Below are positions 45,553-55,955 of a stretch of DNA of 64,000 nt, piece after piece. The DNA comes from Burkholderia arboris (GTDB taxonomy: Bacteria > Pseudomonadota > Gammaproteobacteria > Burkholderiales > Burkholderiaceae): positions 1-64,000 of the forward strand of contig NZ_CABVPX010000002.1 of NCBI RefSeq assembly GCF_902499125.1, written 5' to 3'. A model generated the notes under the pieces. The model did no database searches. It was not told the DNA's origin and saw only the letters and a program-made list of their open reading frames with translations. The first letter of the stretch is position 1, and the number at the start of each line of letters is the position of its first letter. The position numbers were made by a program, and so were the translations under genes.

Positions 45553-47112
45553 TCAGTGCGCCGCGGACGCCGCCGCTCCGGCATCGCCGCCGCCCGAGCG
45601 TTCGGGCTTGGTGATCCAGATCAGCGCAATCAGCAGCACGAAGATCGCCGCCGAGATGTAGAACAGATCGTTCACACCGAGCTGTGCGGCCTGTTGCGTC
45701 GCCAGGTTGTTGATGAGTCCGTGCGCCTGGTCCTGCGTCAGCCCGAGGTTGCCCATCTGCGTGACGGCCTGGTTGAACGTCGGGTTGTACACGTTCGTCT
45801 GCTCGACCAGTTGCGCGTGATGGAAGTTGTTGCGGTGGTCCCACGCGGTCTGGAAGATCGACGTACCGATGCCGCCGCACATGATCCGCACGAAGTTCGA
45901 CAGGCCGGACGCCGCGGGAATGCGGTGGCCGGGCAGGCCGGACAACGTGATCGACACGAGCGGGATGAAGAATCCGGCCATCGCGATACCCTGTACGAGC
46001 GTCGGCAGCGTCAGCGACCACTCGTCGACACCTGTCGTATAGCGCGAGCGCATCCAGAAGCACAGTGCGAACGTCAGGAATGCGGCGGTCGCGATGTAGC
46101 GCGGATCGGTGCGCGGCAGGAACTTGCCGGTCAACGGCGACAGCAGGATCGCGAACAGCCCGACCGGTGCCATCACGAGGCCGGCGTCGGTCGCCGTGTA
46201 GCCGATCTGGGTCTGCAGCCACAGCGGCAGCAGCACGAGGTTGCCGAAGTAGAGCCCGTAACCGACTGCCAGTGCGACCGTGCCACCCGTGAAGTTGCGC
46301 CGACGGAACAGCGACAGGTCGACGACGGGGTGCTCGGCGGTCAGTTCCCAGATCACGAAGAACGCGAACGAGATGATCGCGATCAGCGCAAGCGCGACGA
46401 TCGTCGTCGACGAGAACCAGTCCAGATCCTTGCCCTTGTCGAGCATGATCTGCAGCGAGCCGACCCACAGCACGAGCAGCGCGAGGCCGACACCGTCGAT
46501 CGGTGCGCGGCGTATCGTCGATTCACGCGTGCGATAGATCGACCACGTGGCGAGCGCGGCGGCGATGCCGACCGGGATGTTCACGTAGAAGATCCACGGC
46601 CACGAATAGTTGTCCGAGATCCAGCCACCGAGGATCGGACCCGCGACCGGTGCGATCAGCGTCGTCATCGACCACAGCGCCAGCGCCATCGGCGCCTTCG
46701 CGCGTGGATAGCTCGACAGCAGCAGCGACTGCGACAGCGGAATCATCGGCCCCGCGACCGCGCCCTGCAGCACGCGCGATGCGAGCAGGAACGGCAGGCT
46801 CGGCGCGAGGCCGCACATCCACGACGAGATGACGAACAGGATGATCGATGCGAGGAACAGGCGGACCTGTCCGAAGCGATCGGTCAGCCAGCCCGTCAGC
46901 GGCACCGAGATCGCGTTCGCGACCGCGAACGACGTAATGACCCACGTGCCCTGGTCGGACGATACGCCGAGATCGCCCGAGATGGTCGGGATCGCGACGT
47001 TCGCGATGGACGTGTCGAGCACGTTCATGAACACCGCGAGCGATACCGCGATCGTCCCGAGCAAAAGTTTCCCGCCCTGCAGGGGCGGGTACGAGACAGG
47101 AGCCTGTGCCAT
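45553..47112 (-). CDS. EmrB/QacA-type MFS drug exporter (DHA2, 14 TMS)
   Basis: 519 aa inner-membrane proton antiporter, the pump of a tripartite system. Motif A/C-type features: VFMNVLDTSIANVAIPTISG in TMS1 (D-S in TMS1), the GWLTDRFGQVRLF loop, and GPILGGWISDNYSWPWIFYVNIPVG in TMS5. About 14 hydrophobic segments can be counted. The C-terminal tail is short and Ala/Gly-rich. Downstream of emrA by 28 bp, in the order outer-membrane factor, EmrA, EmrB. The substrate is unknown, probably hydrophobic drugs or signals. Confidence 0.93.
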   Translation of the reverse strand: MAQAPVSYPPLQGGKLLLGTIAVSLAVFMNVLDTSIANVAIPTISGDLGVSSDQGTWVITSFAVANAISVPLTGWLTDRFGQVRLFLASIILFVISSWMCGLAPSLPFLLASRVLQGAVAGPMIPLSQSLLLSSYPRAKAPMALALWSMTTLIAPVAGPILGGWISDNYSWPWIFYVNIPVGIAAALATWSIYRTRESTIRRAPIDGVGLALLVLWVGSLQIMLDKGKDLDWFSSTTIVALALIAIISFAFFVIWELTAEHPVVDLSLFRRRNFTGGTVALAVGYGLYFGNLVLLPLWLQTQIGYTATDAGLVMAPVGLFAILLSPLTGKFLPRTDPRYIATAAFLTFALCFWMRSRYTTGVDEWSLTLPTLVQGIAMAGFFIPLVSITLSGLPGHRIPAASGLSNFVRIMCGGIGTSIFQTAWDHRNNFHHAQLVEQTNVYNPTFNQAVTQMGNLGLTQDQAHGLINNLATQQAAQLGVNDLFYISAAIFVLLIALIWITKPERSGGGDAGAAASAAH

Positions 47113-47140
47113 GTCGGTTGTCTTTCCGGAGTCGGAACGG

Positions 47141-48355
47141 TTACATCATTTTCGCGGCGCTGTTCTGCTTCGCCGCGGCCGGGGCCGGCGCATTGCCGCC
47201 TGCGTTCTCGGCGATGACGCGTGCGATTTCGGCGTCGGCTTCGTCGCCGTACTTCGCGAACACGTTGGTCTCGTAGACGGTGTTCGGCGCGTTGACGAGC
47301 TGGTCGCCGCGTTCGTCCTTGATGTCCACGTCGACCTGCATCGACAGGCCGATGCGCAGCGGATGCTTGTCGAGATCCTTCGGATCGAGTTCGATCCGCA
47401 CCGGCAGGCGCTGCACGACCTTGATCCAGTTGCCGGTCGCGTTCTGCGCCGGCAGCAGCGAGAACGCCGAGCCCGTGCCGGCCGAGAAGCCGACGACCTT
47501 GCCGTGGTACGTGACCGACGAGCCGTAGATGTCCGCCGTCATTTCGACCGGCTGGCCGATGCGCATGTGCTTCAGCTGGACTTCCTTGAAGTTCGCGTCG
47601 ACCCACACGGCATTCAGCGGCACCACCGACATCAGCGGGTTGCCGGGCGACACACGCTGGCCGACCTGCACCGAGCGCTTCGCGACATAGCCGGTGACCG
47701 GCGCCGGCAGCACGTTACGCGCGTTCGCGAGGTAGGCGTCGCGAACCTTCGCGGCGGCGGCCATCACGTTCGGGTGCGATGCGATGGTCGTGTTCGCGGT
47801 CAGCGCGCGATTCGACGCGAGCTGCTGCTGGGCGGCATCGACCGATGCCTGCGCGGCCTTCACGGCGTCGCGTGCGTGCGAGATTTCTTCCTGCGACACG
47901 GCGCCCGTCTGCGCGACGGCCATGCGGCGACGCAGGTCGTCCTGGGCCTTCGACAGGTCGGACTGGCGCAGCGCGACCTGCGCGCGGTACTGGTCGTCGT
48001 TGACGAACAGGCCGCGCACCTGGCGCACCGTCTGCGCGAGATTGGCTTCCGCCTGTTGCAACGCGACCTGCGAATCGGCCGGGTCGAGCACGACCAGCGG
48101 ATCGCCGGCCTTGACCGTCTGCGTATCGTCCGCCTTCACGGCGATCACGGTGCCCGTTACCTGCGGCGTGATCTGCACGACGTTGCCGTTTACGTACGCA
48201 TCGTCGGTACCTTCATGGAAGCGTGCGACGAGGAAGTAGTACAGGCCATACGCGATGGCCGCGATCACGATGACCGCGACGAGTAGCGTCATCATTCGTT
48301 TGCGCTTGCCGTTGCCCTGCGGCTGCGCGCTGGCGGCGTTTTGTTGGTCGCTCAT
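47141..48355 (-). CDS. EmrA/HlyD-type periplasmic adaptor
   Basis: 404 aa membrane fusion protein. One N-terminal membrane anchor (MMTLLVAVIVIAAIAYGLYY, ~residue 20) follows a Lys-rich cytoplasmic leader. Then come a biotinyl-lipoyl-like half (GNVVQITPQVTGTVIAVKAD), a long coiled-coil hairpin (~100-210) and the second half motif (NVLPAPVTGYVAKRSVQVGQ) with a beta-barrel domain. It bridges EmrB and the outer-membrane factor. The C-terminal ~60 residues (after VDVDIKDERG) are extended and Ala-rich. ggag ribosome site. Confidence 0.93.
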   Translation of the reverse strand: MSDQQNAASAQPQGNGKRKRMMTLLVAVIVIAAIAYGLYYFLVARFHEGTDDAYVNGNVVQITPQVTGTVIAVKADDTQTVKAGDPLVVLDPADSQVALQQAEANLAQTVRQVRGLFVNDDQYRAQVALRQSDLSKAQDDLRRRMAVAQTGAVSQEEISHARDAVKAAQASVDAAQQQLASNRALTANTTIASHPNVMAAAAKVRDAYLANARNVLPAPVTGYVAKRSVQVGQRVSPGNPLMSVVPLNAVWVDANFKEVQLKHMRIGQPVEMTADIYGSSVTYHGKVVGFSAGTGSAFSLLPAQNATGNWIKVVQRLPVRIELDPKDLDKHPLRIGLSMQVDVDIKDERGDQLVNAPNTVYETNVFAKYGDEADAEIARVIAENAGGNAPAPAAAKQNSAAKMM

Positions 48356-48407
48356 GGCGATTTTCTCCGTCCGTTATTTCGAGTGTCTGCGTAGTGGTGG
48401 CGCCGGA

Positions 48408-49904
48408 TCAGTTGGCGGCCTGTTTTGTCGGCTTGGTGGTGTCGGGCGCGGCGAGCGGCGTACCGGTCGCATCGAACCCGCCACCCAGCGCCTTGATCAG
48501 TGCGAGCTGCATGTCGCGGCGGCGCATCTTCAGGTTGGTCACCGTCTGCTCCGAGGCGAGGCGGTTGCTGTCCGCCGTCAGCACCTGCAGTTGCGGCGAC
48601 AGCCCGGCCTTGTAACGGATCACCGCGAGATCGTAGGCGCGCGTCGACGCGTCGAGTGCGCGTTGCGCGTCGCCCATCTGGCGATCGACCGCGCGGATCG
48701 ACGCGACCTGCGTCGCGACGTCGTTCAGCGCGCTGATCAGCGTCTGGTTGTAGTTCGCCACCGACAGGTCGAAGTCCGCGTAGCGGCCCTTGAGCTGGGC
48801 GCGCAGCGCGCCGGCGTCGAAGATCGGCAGGTGGATCGCCGGGCCGAACTGCGCCTGGCGGCTCGCGAAGTTCAGGAATTTGCCCCAGCCGAACGCATCG
48901 AAGCCGAAACCGGCCGCGAGGTTCACGTCGGGGTAGAACTCGGCCTTCGCTTCCTTCACGTCGTGCATCGCGGCCTCGACCTGCCAGCGCGCGGCGACGA
49001 TGTCGGGGCGGCGCGACACGAGATCGGCCGGCAGGTTGCCGGGCAGCGCGACTTCGCCGCTCGGGTTCATCACGGGCGCCGCGATCTGCAGCCCGCGATC
49101 CGGCCCCTTGCCGAGCAGCGCGGCGAGCTGGTAGCGCACCGTCGTGATCTGGCCGTCGAGGTCGGACAGCGAAGCCTGGGTCGTCGCGATGTTGCCGCGG
49201 GCCGTCTGGCGTTCGACGTTGGTGTCGAGGCCGGCCGACACGCGGCCGTCGGTGATCTTGCCGACCGTCTCGCGATTGGTGATCTCGCGTTGCGCGATGT
49301 CGCGCAGCGCATAGAGCTGCGCGAGCGAGTTGTAGCTACGCGCGACCGACGACGCGAGCGTGATGCGCGCCTGCTGCATGTCGGCTTCGGCGGACTTTTC
49401 CTGCGACACGGCCGTGTGCAGGCGTTCGCGGTTCTTGCCCCACAGGTCGAGTTCCCACGACGCGCTCGCAAGCGCGTTGTTTTCGCTGTACCACTGGCCG
49501 CCGTACGGGGGCGGGAACAGTGCGTTCGACGAGTACAGCTCGCGTGTCCACGAATAGCTGGCTTCGGCCTTCGGCATCAGGTTCGAGCGCGACGATTCGA
49601 TGTACGACGATGCCTTCGCGATGCGTGCCTGCGCCTGCGCAATCGACGGATTGCCTTGCAGCGCTTCGTCGATCAGCTTCGGCAATTGCGGATCGCCGAA
49701 CTGGTTGGCCCAGTCGAGCGCCGGCCACTGGCCACCCTGGGCCGGCAGGCTCTGGGCGGATTCGAATTGCGACGCCGGGGCGATCTGCTTGTCGCTCTTG
49801 ATGCCGAAGTAGTTCGCGCAGCCCGCCAGCGCCAGTGCGGCGACCGCGGCGGCGACGGCGGCGCGGCACGATCCGGCGCGCTCGGACAACGGGGAGGATT
49901 TCAT
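48408..49904 (-). CDS. Outer-membrane efflux lipoprotein (NodT/OprM family)
   Basis: 498 aa from ATG 49904. Lipobox ALALAGC gives an acylated Cys; the mature protein has two OEP repeats (first ~75-260, PSIAQAQARIAKASSYIESS; second ~280-480, RPDIVAARWQVEAAMHDVKE), as in TolC-type channels. A GTG at 49940 would add 12 residues with a poorer fit to the signal peptide. It precedes emrA by 52 bp; the three genes form one operon under the MarR gene. Confidence 0.92.
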   Translation of the reverse strand: MKSSPLSERAGSCRAAVAAAVAALALAGCANYFGIKSDKQIAPASQFESAQSLPAQGGQWPALDWANQFGDPQLPKLIDEALQGNPSIAQAQARIAKASSYIESSRSNLMPKAEASYSWTRELYSSNALFPPPYGGQWYSENNALASASWELDLWGKNRERLHTAVSQEKSAEADMQQARITLASSVARSYNSLAQLYALRDIAQREITNRETVGKITDGRVSAGLDTNVERQTARGNIATTQASLSDLDGQITTVRYQLAALLGKGPDRGLQIAAPVMNPSGEVALPGNLPADLVSRRPDIVAARWQVEAAMHDVKEAKAEFYPDVNLAAGFGFDAFGWGKFLNFASRQAQFGPAIHLPIFDAGALRAQLKGRYADFDLSVANYNQTLISALNDVATQVASIRAVDRQMGDAQRALDASTRAYDLAVIRYKAGLSPQLQVLTADSNRLASEQTVTNLKMRRRDMQLALIKALGGGFDATGTPLAAPDTTKPTKQAAN

Positions 49905-49973
49905 CGCGCTAACCCCTGACTCGGAATGAATGATGGACACTGCAAGGATTTCCTTACATTAATCTGTCAAAAG

Positions 49974-49994
49974 TAATTGTTATGGCAACTATTA
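49974..49994. promoter_or_regulatory. Candidate MarR operator/promoter of the efflux operon
   Basis: A 21-bp imperfect palindrome of the form TAATnGTT-N5-AACnATTA, overlapping the marR stop codon. On the minus strand, TTGCCA (complement of 49983-49988) followed 18 bp later by gattaa could be the efflux promoter, so a bound MarR dimer would block it. The half site AATAGTTG recurs in front of marR (near 50500). Confidence 0.5.
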
Positions 49995-50483
49995 CGCGAT
50001 GCTGGCGCCAGCCGTCTCGCAATAGTTGCTGAGAATGCGGCGCAACATGCTCTTCAGGAACCCGACTTCTTCCGGCGTAAACCCGTCCAGCACCTGATCG
50101 AGCACGCTGCGGAAAATCGGCGGCAGCCGTTCGGCAAGCGCACGGCCTTCGTCGGTGAGTTCGAGGCGCACGACGCGCCGGTCCTCGATGCTGCGGACGC
50201 GGGACAGCAAGCCGCGTTTCTCGACCCGGTCGAGCAGGCGCGTGACCGCGCTTGCGTCGATCCCGTATTCGCGGGCGAGTTCGGCGGCCGTCGAGCACTT
50301 GCCGACCGCGATCATGAACAGCATGCTCGCCTGCGTGCCCGTGATGCCGAGCTCTTCCTGCGTGCGTTGCGTGACGAGGTTGGTCATCACCGACTTCACG
50401 CGCGACATCAGATAACCGACGCTGTCGTTCATCTGATACGTGGACAGTGGCGAAACGGGCGGTTGGGTAGGAGAATCCGACAT
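49992..50483 (-). CDS. MarR-family repressor
   Basis: 163 aa. The winged-helix DNA-binding region is typical (CSTAAELAREYGIDASAVTR, then LLDRVEKRGLLSRVRSIEDR and RRVVRLELTDEGRAL). Dimerisation helices lie at both ends. It is upstream of and co-directional with the efflux operon, so it probably represses it and is released by the pump substrate. ATG 50483 is chosen because aggg precedes it; an upstream ATG adds 21 residues with no family match. Confidence 0.9.
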   Translation of the reverse strand: MSDSPTQPPVSPLSTYQMNDSVGYLMSRVKSVMTNLVTQRTQEELGITGTQASMLFMIAVGKCSTAAELAREYGIDASAVTRLLDRVEKRGLLSRVRSIEDRRVVRLELTDEGRALAERLPPIFRSVLDQVLDGFTPEEVGFLKSMLRRILSNYCETAGASIA

Positions 50484-50517
50484 AAAACCCTGAAGCTGCA
50501 ATAGTTGACTAGGCAGC

Positions 50518-50546
50518 AGTATAGGCACAATTGCTTGCCGCGGCAA
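50518..50546 (-). promoter_or_regulatory. Promoter of marR
   Basis: On the minus strand TTGCCG (complement of 50541-50546) and TATACT (complement of 50518-50523) with exactly 17-bp spacing, 35 bp before the marR start. An AATAGTTG half site lies between the -10 box and the gene. Confidence 0.75.
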
Positions 50547-50719
50547 ATGTTAATCGAACGGCAAAGGGCGTGCTTCGTCGCTCGAGAATCCCTTGTCTCG
50601 ATAAGGTTTTTGGCGCCGCTGCGGGCGGCGGGGCCGGATGGGTTGCCGGTTTCGGGAGAGGGCGGAGCAGTCCGTCTTGGCACGTTACATCGTGTCGGTC
50701 AGCTCTCGACATTCTCACG

Positions 50720-50728
50720 TGCTATAAT
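50720..50728 (+). promoter_or_regulatory. Extended -10 promoter of typA
   Basis: TGcTATAAT (50720-50728), an extended -10 element ~80 bp before typA. No good -35 box is visible at the normal distance, which is usual for extended -10 promoters. Confidence 0.65.
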
Positions 50729-50810
50729 TTGTGGCTTTCCAAGCTGCAACAGCGCGCGCCCGTGAAAACGAGCGGGCGCGTTTGCGCGTTCAAACGATTT
50801 CCAGGTTTCT

Positions 50811-52637
50811 ATGACCCGCGCCCTTCGCAATATCGCCATCATCGCTCACGTCGACCACGGCAAGACGACGCTCGTCGACCAACTGCTTCGCCAGTCCGGC
50901 ACCTTCCGCGACAACCAGCAAGTCGCCGAGCGTGTGATGGACTCGAACGACATCGAAAAGGAACGCGGGATCACGATTCTCGCGAAGAACTGCGCGGTCG
51001 AATACGAAGGCACGCACGTCAACATCGTCGACACCCCGGGGCACGCGGACTTCGGCGGTGAAGTCGAGCGCGTGCTGTCGATGGTCGACTCGGTGCTGCT
51101 GCTGGTCGACGCGGTCGAAGGCCCGATGCCGCAGACGCGCTTCGTCACGAAGAAGGCGCTGGCGCTCGGCCTGAAGCCGATCGTCGTCGTCAACAAGATC
51201 GACCGCCCGGGCGCGCGTATCGACTGGGTGATCAACCAGACGTTCGACCTGTTCGACAAGCTCGGCGCGACCGAAGAGCAGCTCGACTTCCCGATCGTCT
51301 ACGCGTCGGGCCTGAACGGCTACGCGTCGCTCGACCCGGCTGCGCGCGATGGCGACATGCGCCCGCTGTTCGAGGCGATCCTCGAGCACGTGCCGGTTCG
51401 CCCGGCCGATCCGGAAGCGCCGCTGCAGCTCCAGATCACGTCGCTCGACTATTCGACGTACGTTGGCCGGATCGGCGTCGGCCGTATCACGCGCGGCCGC
51501 ATCAAGCCGGGCCAGCCGGTCGTGATGCGCTTCGGCCCGGAAGGCGACGTGCTGAACCGCAAGATCAACCAGGTGCTGTCGTTCAAGGGCCTCGAGCGCG
51601 TGCAGGTCGAGTCGGCCGAAGCGGGCGACATCGTGCTGATCAACGGTATTGAAGACGTCGGCATCGGCGCGACGATCTGCGCGATCGACACGCCGGAAGC
51701 GCTGCCGATGATCACCGTCGACGAACCGACGCTGACGATGAACTTCCTCGTCAACTCGTCGCCGCTCGCGGGCCGCGAAGGCAAGTTCGTGACGAGCCGC
51801 CAGATCCGCGACCGCCTGATGAAGGAGCTGAACCACAACGTCGCGCTGCGCGTGAAGGATACGGGCGACGAAACGGTGTTCGAAGTGTCGGGTCGCGGCG
51901 AGCTGCACCTGACGATTCTCGTCGAGAACATGCGTCGCGAAGGCTACGAGCTGGCCGTGTCGCGTCCGCGCGTCGTGATGCAGGAAATCGACGGCGTGCG
52001 TCACGAGCCGTTCGAGCTGCTGACCGTCGACCTCGAAGACGAACACCAGGGCGGCGTGATGGAAGAGCTGGGTCGCCGCAAGGGCGAAATGCTCGACATG
52101 GCGTCGGACGGCCGTGGCCGTACGCGTCTGGAATACAAGATCTCGGCACGTGGCCTGATCGGCTTCCAGAGCGAATTCCTGACGCTCACGCGCGGCACGG
52201 GCCTGATGAGCCACATCTTCGATTCGTACGCACCGGTCAAGGACGGTTCGGTCTTCGAGCGCCGCAACGGCGTGCTGATCTCGCAGGACGACGGCGCAGC
52301 GGTGGCCTACGCCCTGTGGAAGCTGCAGGATCGCGGCCGCATGTTCGTGAAGCCGGGCGATGCGCTGTACGAGGGCATGATCATCGGCATCCACAGCCGC
52401 GACAACGACCTCGTCGTGAACCCGATCAAGGGCAAGCAGCTGACCAACGTGCGTGCTTCGGGTACCGACGAAGCCGTGCGTCTCGTGCCGCCGGTCCAGA
52501 TGTCGCTGGAATACGCGGTCGAATTCATCGACGACGACGAGCTCGTCGAAGTGACGCCGCAGTCGATCCGCCTGCGCAAGCGCTTCCTGAAGGAGCACGA
52601 GCGTCGCCGCGCGAGCCGCGAAGGCGCGGTCGACTAA
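50811..52637 (+). CDS. typA: Ribosome-associated GTPase TypA/BipA
   Basis: 608 aa translational GTPase. G1 is [15 protein letters not shown] (~residues 9-23), G3 [17 protein letters not shown]4 [13 protein letters not shown]. Domain II and the EF-G-like domains III and V follow, then the BipA-specific C-terminal domain ([20 protein letters not shown]). BipA assists 50S assembly and stress responses. It has its own promoter and terminator. Confidence 0.97.
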   Translation: MTRALRNIAIIAHVDHGKTTLVDQLLRQSGTFRDNQQVAERVMDSNDIEKERGITILAKNCAVEYEGTHVNIVDTPGHADFGGEVERVLSMVDSVLLLVDAVEGPMPQTRFVTKKALALGLKPIVVVNKIDRPGARIDWVINQTFDLFDKLGATEEQLDFPIVYASGLNGYASLDPAARDGDMRPLFEAILEHVPVRPADPEAPLQLQITSLDYSTYVGRIGVGRITRGRIKPGQPVVMRFGPEGDVLNRKINQVLSFKGLERVQVESAEAGDIVLINGIEDVGIGATICAIDTPEALPMITVDEPTLTMNFLVNSSPLAGREGKFVTSRQIRDRLMKELNHNVALRVKDTGDETVFEVSGRGELHLTILVENMRREGYELAVSRPRVVMQEIDGVRHEPFELLTVDLEDEHQGGVMEELGRRKGEMLDMASDGRGRTRLEYKISARGLIGFQSEFLTLTRGTGLMSHIFDSYAPVKDGSVFERRNGVLISQDDGAAVAYALWKLQDRGRMFVKPGDALYEGMIIGIHSRDNDLVVNPIKGKQLTNVRASGTDEAVRLVPPVQMSLEYAVEFIDDDELVEVTPQSIRLRKRFLKEHERRRASREGAVD

Positions 52638-52668
52638 GCATTTCGACCGTTCGCTGCATCACGGAAAA

Positions 52669-52692
52669 GGCTGCCTTCGGGCAGCCTTTTTT
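52669..52692 (+). terminator. Terminator of typA
   Basis: Stem ggctgcc/ggcagcc (52669-52675, 52680-52686), loop ttcg, six T's. Confidence 0.92.
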
Positions 52693-52955
52693 GCACCTGC
52701 GCGATGTGCAACCGGATGACCTGCAAAACACTGTTCCCGCAGGTCGTGGCAATCCGGCAAAACCCCGTCGCGCGGTGCTTTCAGGCACATTTCGCCGTGA
52801 ACTCCGGTATCGGTTCTGTGATATGCTGCGCGCACGCAAGTTTTAGGTCCTTCCAAGCAAGACTTGATTCGCAATCCGCTAAACGGTCAGGCCGTGTCGC
52901 GGAAGGTTGAGTAACCCGCTATTTCTCGAGAAGCTCGAAGAAAGGTGAGCGTAAA

Positions 52956-55820
52956 ATGTCAGATGTAATGAAGCAGTTTCAGCTGAACTCCTATCTGTTC
53001 GGCGGCAATGCTTCGTACGTTGAAGAACTGTACGATGCATACCTCAACAATCCGGCGTCGGTGCCGGAGAATTGGCGAGAGTATTTCGACGCGCTGCAGA
53101 ATGTGCCTGCAACGGACGGCTCGAGTGCCAATGACGTCGCTCATTTCCCGATCGTCGAATCGTTCGCCGAGCGTGCGAAGGCCAATGCCTTCATCCCGCG
53201 CGAAAGCACGAGCAACCTCGCGACCGCGCGCAAGCAGGTCCATGTTCAGTCGCTCATCAGCGCTTATCGCTTCCTCGGCTCGCAATGGGCCAATCTCGAC
53301 CCCCTGAAGCGTCGCGAACGTCCCGCCATTCCCGAACTCGAACCCGCGTTCTACGACTTCTCCGAAGGCGACCTCGACCAGACGTACAGCGCAAGCAACC
53401 TGTACTTCGGTTTCGACCAGGCTTCGCTGCGTGACATCGTCAAGGGTCTGCGCGACACGTATTGCGGCACGATCGGCGCCGAGTACATGTACATCAGCGA
53501 TCCGGAGCAGAAGCGCTGGTGGCAGGAGCGCCTGGAGTCGACCCGTGCGACGCCGGCATTCTCGGCCGACAAGAAGAAGCACATCCTGAATCGCCTGACG
53601 GCGTCGGAAGGTCTCGAACGCTATCTGCACACCAAGTACGTCGGCCAGAAGCGCTTCTCGCTCGAAGGCGGCGAAAGCTTCATCGCGGCGATGGACGAAG
53701 TCGTCCAGCACGCGGGCAAGAGCGGCGTGCAGGAAATCATCATCGGCATGGCCCACCGCGGCCGTCTGAACGTGCTGGTCAACACGCTGGGCAAGATGCC
53801 GGCCGACCTGTTCGCCGAATTCGAAGGCAAGCACGTCGACGACCTGCCGGCCGGTGACGTGAAGTACCACAAGGGCTTCTCGTCGGACGTGTCGACGGAA
53901 GGCGGCCCGGTCCACCTGTCGCTCGCGTTCAACCCGTCGCACCTCGAAATCGTGAACCCGGTGGTCGAAGGTTCGGCGAAGGCGCGGATGGACCGTCGCG
54001 GCGACGAAGACGGCCTGCAGGTGCTGCCGGTGCAGATCCACGGCGACGCGGCCTTCGCTGGCCAGGGCGTCGTGATGGAAACGCTGAACCTCGCGCAGAC
54101 GCGCGGTTACGGCACGCACGGCACGCTGCACATCGTCATCAACAACCAGATCGGCTTCACGACGTCGGACCCGCGCGATGCGCGCTCGACGCTGTACTGT
54201 ACCGACGTGGTCAAGATGATCGAAGCGCCGGTGCTGCACGTGAACGGTGACGATCCTGAAGCTGTCGTGCTCGCGATCCAGATCGCGATCGACTACCGGA
54301 TGCAGTTCCACAAGGATGTCGTGATCGACATCGTCTGCTTCCGCAAGCTGGGTCACAACGAGCAGGACACGCCGGCCGTCACGCAGCCGCTGATGTACAA
54401 GAAGATCGCGCAGCACCCGGGCACCCGTGCGCTGTACGCCGAGAAGCTCGTGCAGCAGGGCGTGATCACCGCGGAAGACGCCGACAACTACGTGAAGGCG
54501 TACCGCAAGGCGATGGACGACGGTCACCACACGGTCGACCCGGTCCTGTCGAACTACAAGAGCAAGTACGCAGTCGACTGGGTTCCGTTCCTGAACCGCA
54601 AGTGGACGGATGCAGCCGATACGGCCGTGCCGCTCGCCGAACTGAAGCGCCTCGGCGAACGCATCACGACGGTCCCGGAAAACTTCAAGGTTCACCCGCT
54701 CGTCGAGCGCGTGATCAACGACCGCCGCAACATGGCGCGCGGCGACCAGCCGCTCGACTGGGGCATGGGCGAACACCTCGCATTCGCGTCGCTCGTCGCA
54801 TCGGGCTACTCGGTGCGCCTGACGGGCCAGGACTCGGGCCGCGGCACGTTCACGCACCGTCACGCGGTGCTGCACGACCAGAACCGCGAGCGCTGGAACG
54901 ACGGTACGTACGTGCCGCTGCAGAACATCGCCGAAGGCCAGGCGAAGTTCACGGTGATCGACTCGGTGCTGTCGGAAGAGGCGGTGCTGGGCTTCGAATA
55001 CGGTTACTCGACCGCCGAGCCGAACACGCTCGTGCTGTGGGAAGCGCAGTTCGGCGACTTCGTCAACGGCGCGCAGGTCGTGATCGACCAGTTCATCTCG
55101 TCGGGCGAAGTGAAGTGGGGCCGCGTGTCGGGTCTCACGATGCTGCTGCCGCACGGCTATGAAGGGCAAGGTCCGGAACACTCGTCGACGCGTATCGAGC
55201 GTTTCCTGCAGCTGTGTGCAGATCACAACATGCAGGTCGTTCAGCCGACGACGCCGGCGCAGATTTTCCACCTGCTGCGCCGCCAGATGATCCGCCTGTT
55301 CCGCAAGCCGCTGATCGTCGCAACGCCGAAGTCGCTGCTGCGTCACAAGGAAGCGGTGTCGGATCTGTCGGAACTGGCGAAGGGTTCGTTCCAGCCGGTG
55401 CTGGGCGAAACCGACGGCGGCATCGACGCGAAGAAGGTCAAGCGCGTGCTGGCCTGCTCGGGCCGCGTGTATTACGACCTCGTCGCGCATCGCCGCGAAG
55501 CGAAGGCGAACGACGTCGCGATCATCCGTATCGAGCAGCTGTATCCGTTCGCGCACAAGCAGTTCGAAGCCGAAATGAAGAAGTACGAGAACGCGACTGA
55601 AGTGGTCTGGGTGCAGGACGAGCCGCAGAACCAGGGCCCCTGGTTCTACGTCGAGCACCATCTGAAGGAAGGCATGAAGGAAGGGCAGAAGCTGGCATAC
55701 AGCGGCCGTCCGGCTTCGGCCTCGCCGGCGGTTGGCTACTACGCGAAGCACTACGAGCAGCAGAAGGCCCTGATCGAAGGTGCTTTCGGCCGCCTGAAGA
55801 GCGGATCGATCGCGAAATAA
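52956..55820 (+). CDS. sucA: 2-oxoglutarate dehydrogenase E1 component
   Basis: 954 aa thiamine-diphosphate enzyme of the TCA cycle. The N-terminus begins MSDVMKQFQLNSYLFGGNAS and has the small E2-binding region (YVEELYDAYLNNPASVPENW). ThDP domain motifs: GMAHRGRLNVLVNTLGK, and INNQIGFTTSDPRDARSTLY; the C-terminal transketolase-like half has LLPHGYEGQGPEHSSTRIER. Together with SucB and Lpd it makes succinyl-CoA. The ribosome site (gaaaggtgag) precedes ATG 52956. sucB follows after 135 bp. Confidence 0.98.
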   Translation: MSDVMKQFQLNSYLFGGNASYVEELYDAYLNNPASVPENWREYFDALQNVPATDGSSANDVAHFPIVESFAERAKANAFIPRESTSNLATARKQVHVQSLISAYRFLGSQWANLDPLKRRERPAIPELEPAFYDFSEGDLDQTYSASNLYFGFDQASLRDIVKGLRDTYCGTIGAEYMYISDPEQKRWWQERLESTRATPAFSADKKKHILNRLTASEGLERYLHTKYVGQKRFSLEGGESFIAAMDEVVQHAGKSGVQEIIIGMAHRGRLNVLVNTLGKMPADLFAEFEGKHVDDLPAGDVKYHKGFSSDVSTEGGPVHLSLAFNPSHLEIVNPVVEGSAKARMDRRGDEDGLQVLPVQIHGDAAFAGQGVVMETLNLAQTRGYGTHGTLHIVINNQIGFTTSDPRDARSTLYCTDVVKMIEAPVLHVNGDDPEAVVLAIQIAIDYRMQFHKDVVIDIVCFRKLGHNEQDTPAVTQPLMYKKIAQHPGTRALYAEKLVQQGVITAEDADNYVKAYRKAMDDGHHTVDPVLSNYKSKYAVDWVPFLNRKWTDAADTAVPLAELKRLGERITTVPENFKVHPLVERVINDRRNMARGDQPLDWGMGEHLAFASLVASGYSVRLTGQDSGRGTFTHRHAVLHDQNRERWNDGTYVPLQNIAEGQAKFTVIDSVLSEEAVLGFEYGYSTAEPNTLVLWEAQFGDFVNGAQVVIDQFISSGEVKWGRVSGLTMLLPHGYEGQGPEHSSTRIERFLQLCADHNMQVVQPTTPAQIFHLLRRQMIRLFRKPLIVATPKSLLRHKEAVSDLSELAKGSFQPVLGETDGGIDAKKVKRVLACSGRVYYDLVAHRREAKANDVAIIRIEQLYPFAHKQFEAEMKKYENATEVVWVQDEPQNQGPWFYVEHHLKEGMKEGQKLAYSGRPASASPAVGYYAKHYEQQKALIEGAFGRLKSGSIAK

Positions 55821-55955
55821 CCGACGGAAGCGAAACGGGAAGGCGCGCGGCGCTTTCCCGTCTCTTTTGGCCTGCCGGGCGCGTGGCGCGCCGCACCGGC
55901 CGAAGGAATCGCACGAACCTCGTCATTACCCAGATTAAGCATCCAGGAAAATCAC

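Noticed and set aside
45556..47217. Plus-strand frame opposite the MFS exporter
   Set aside because: Composition is typical of an antisense frame; the minus-strand protein has clear membrane segments and family motifs.
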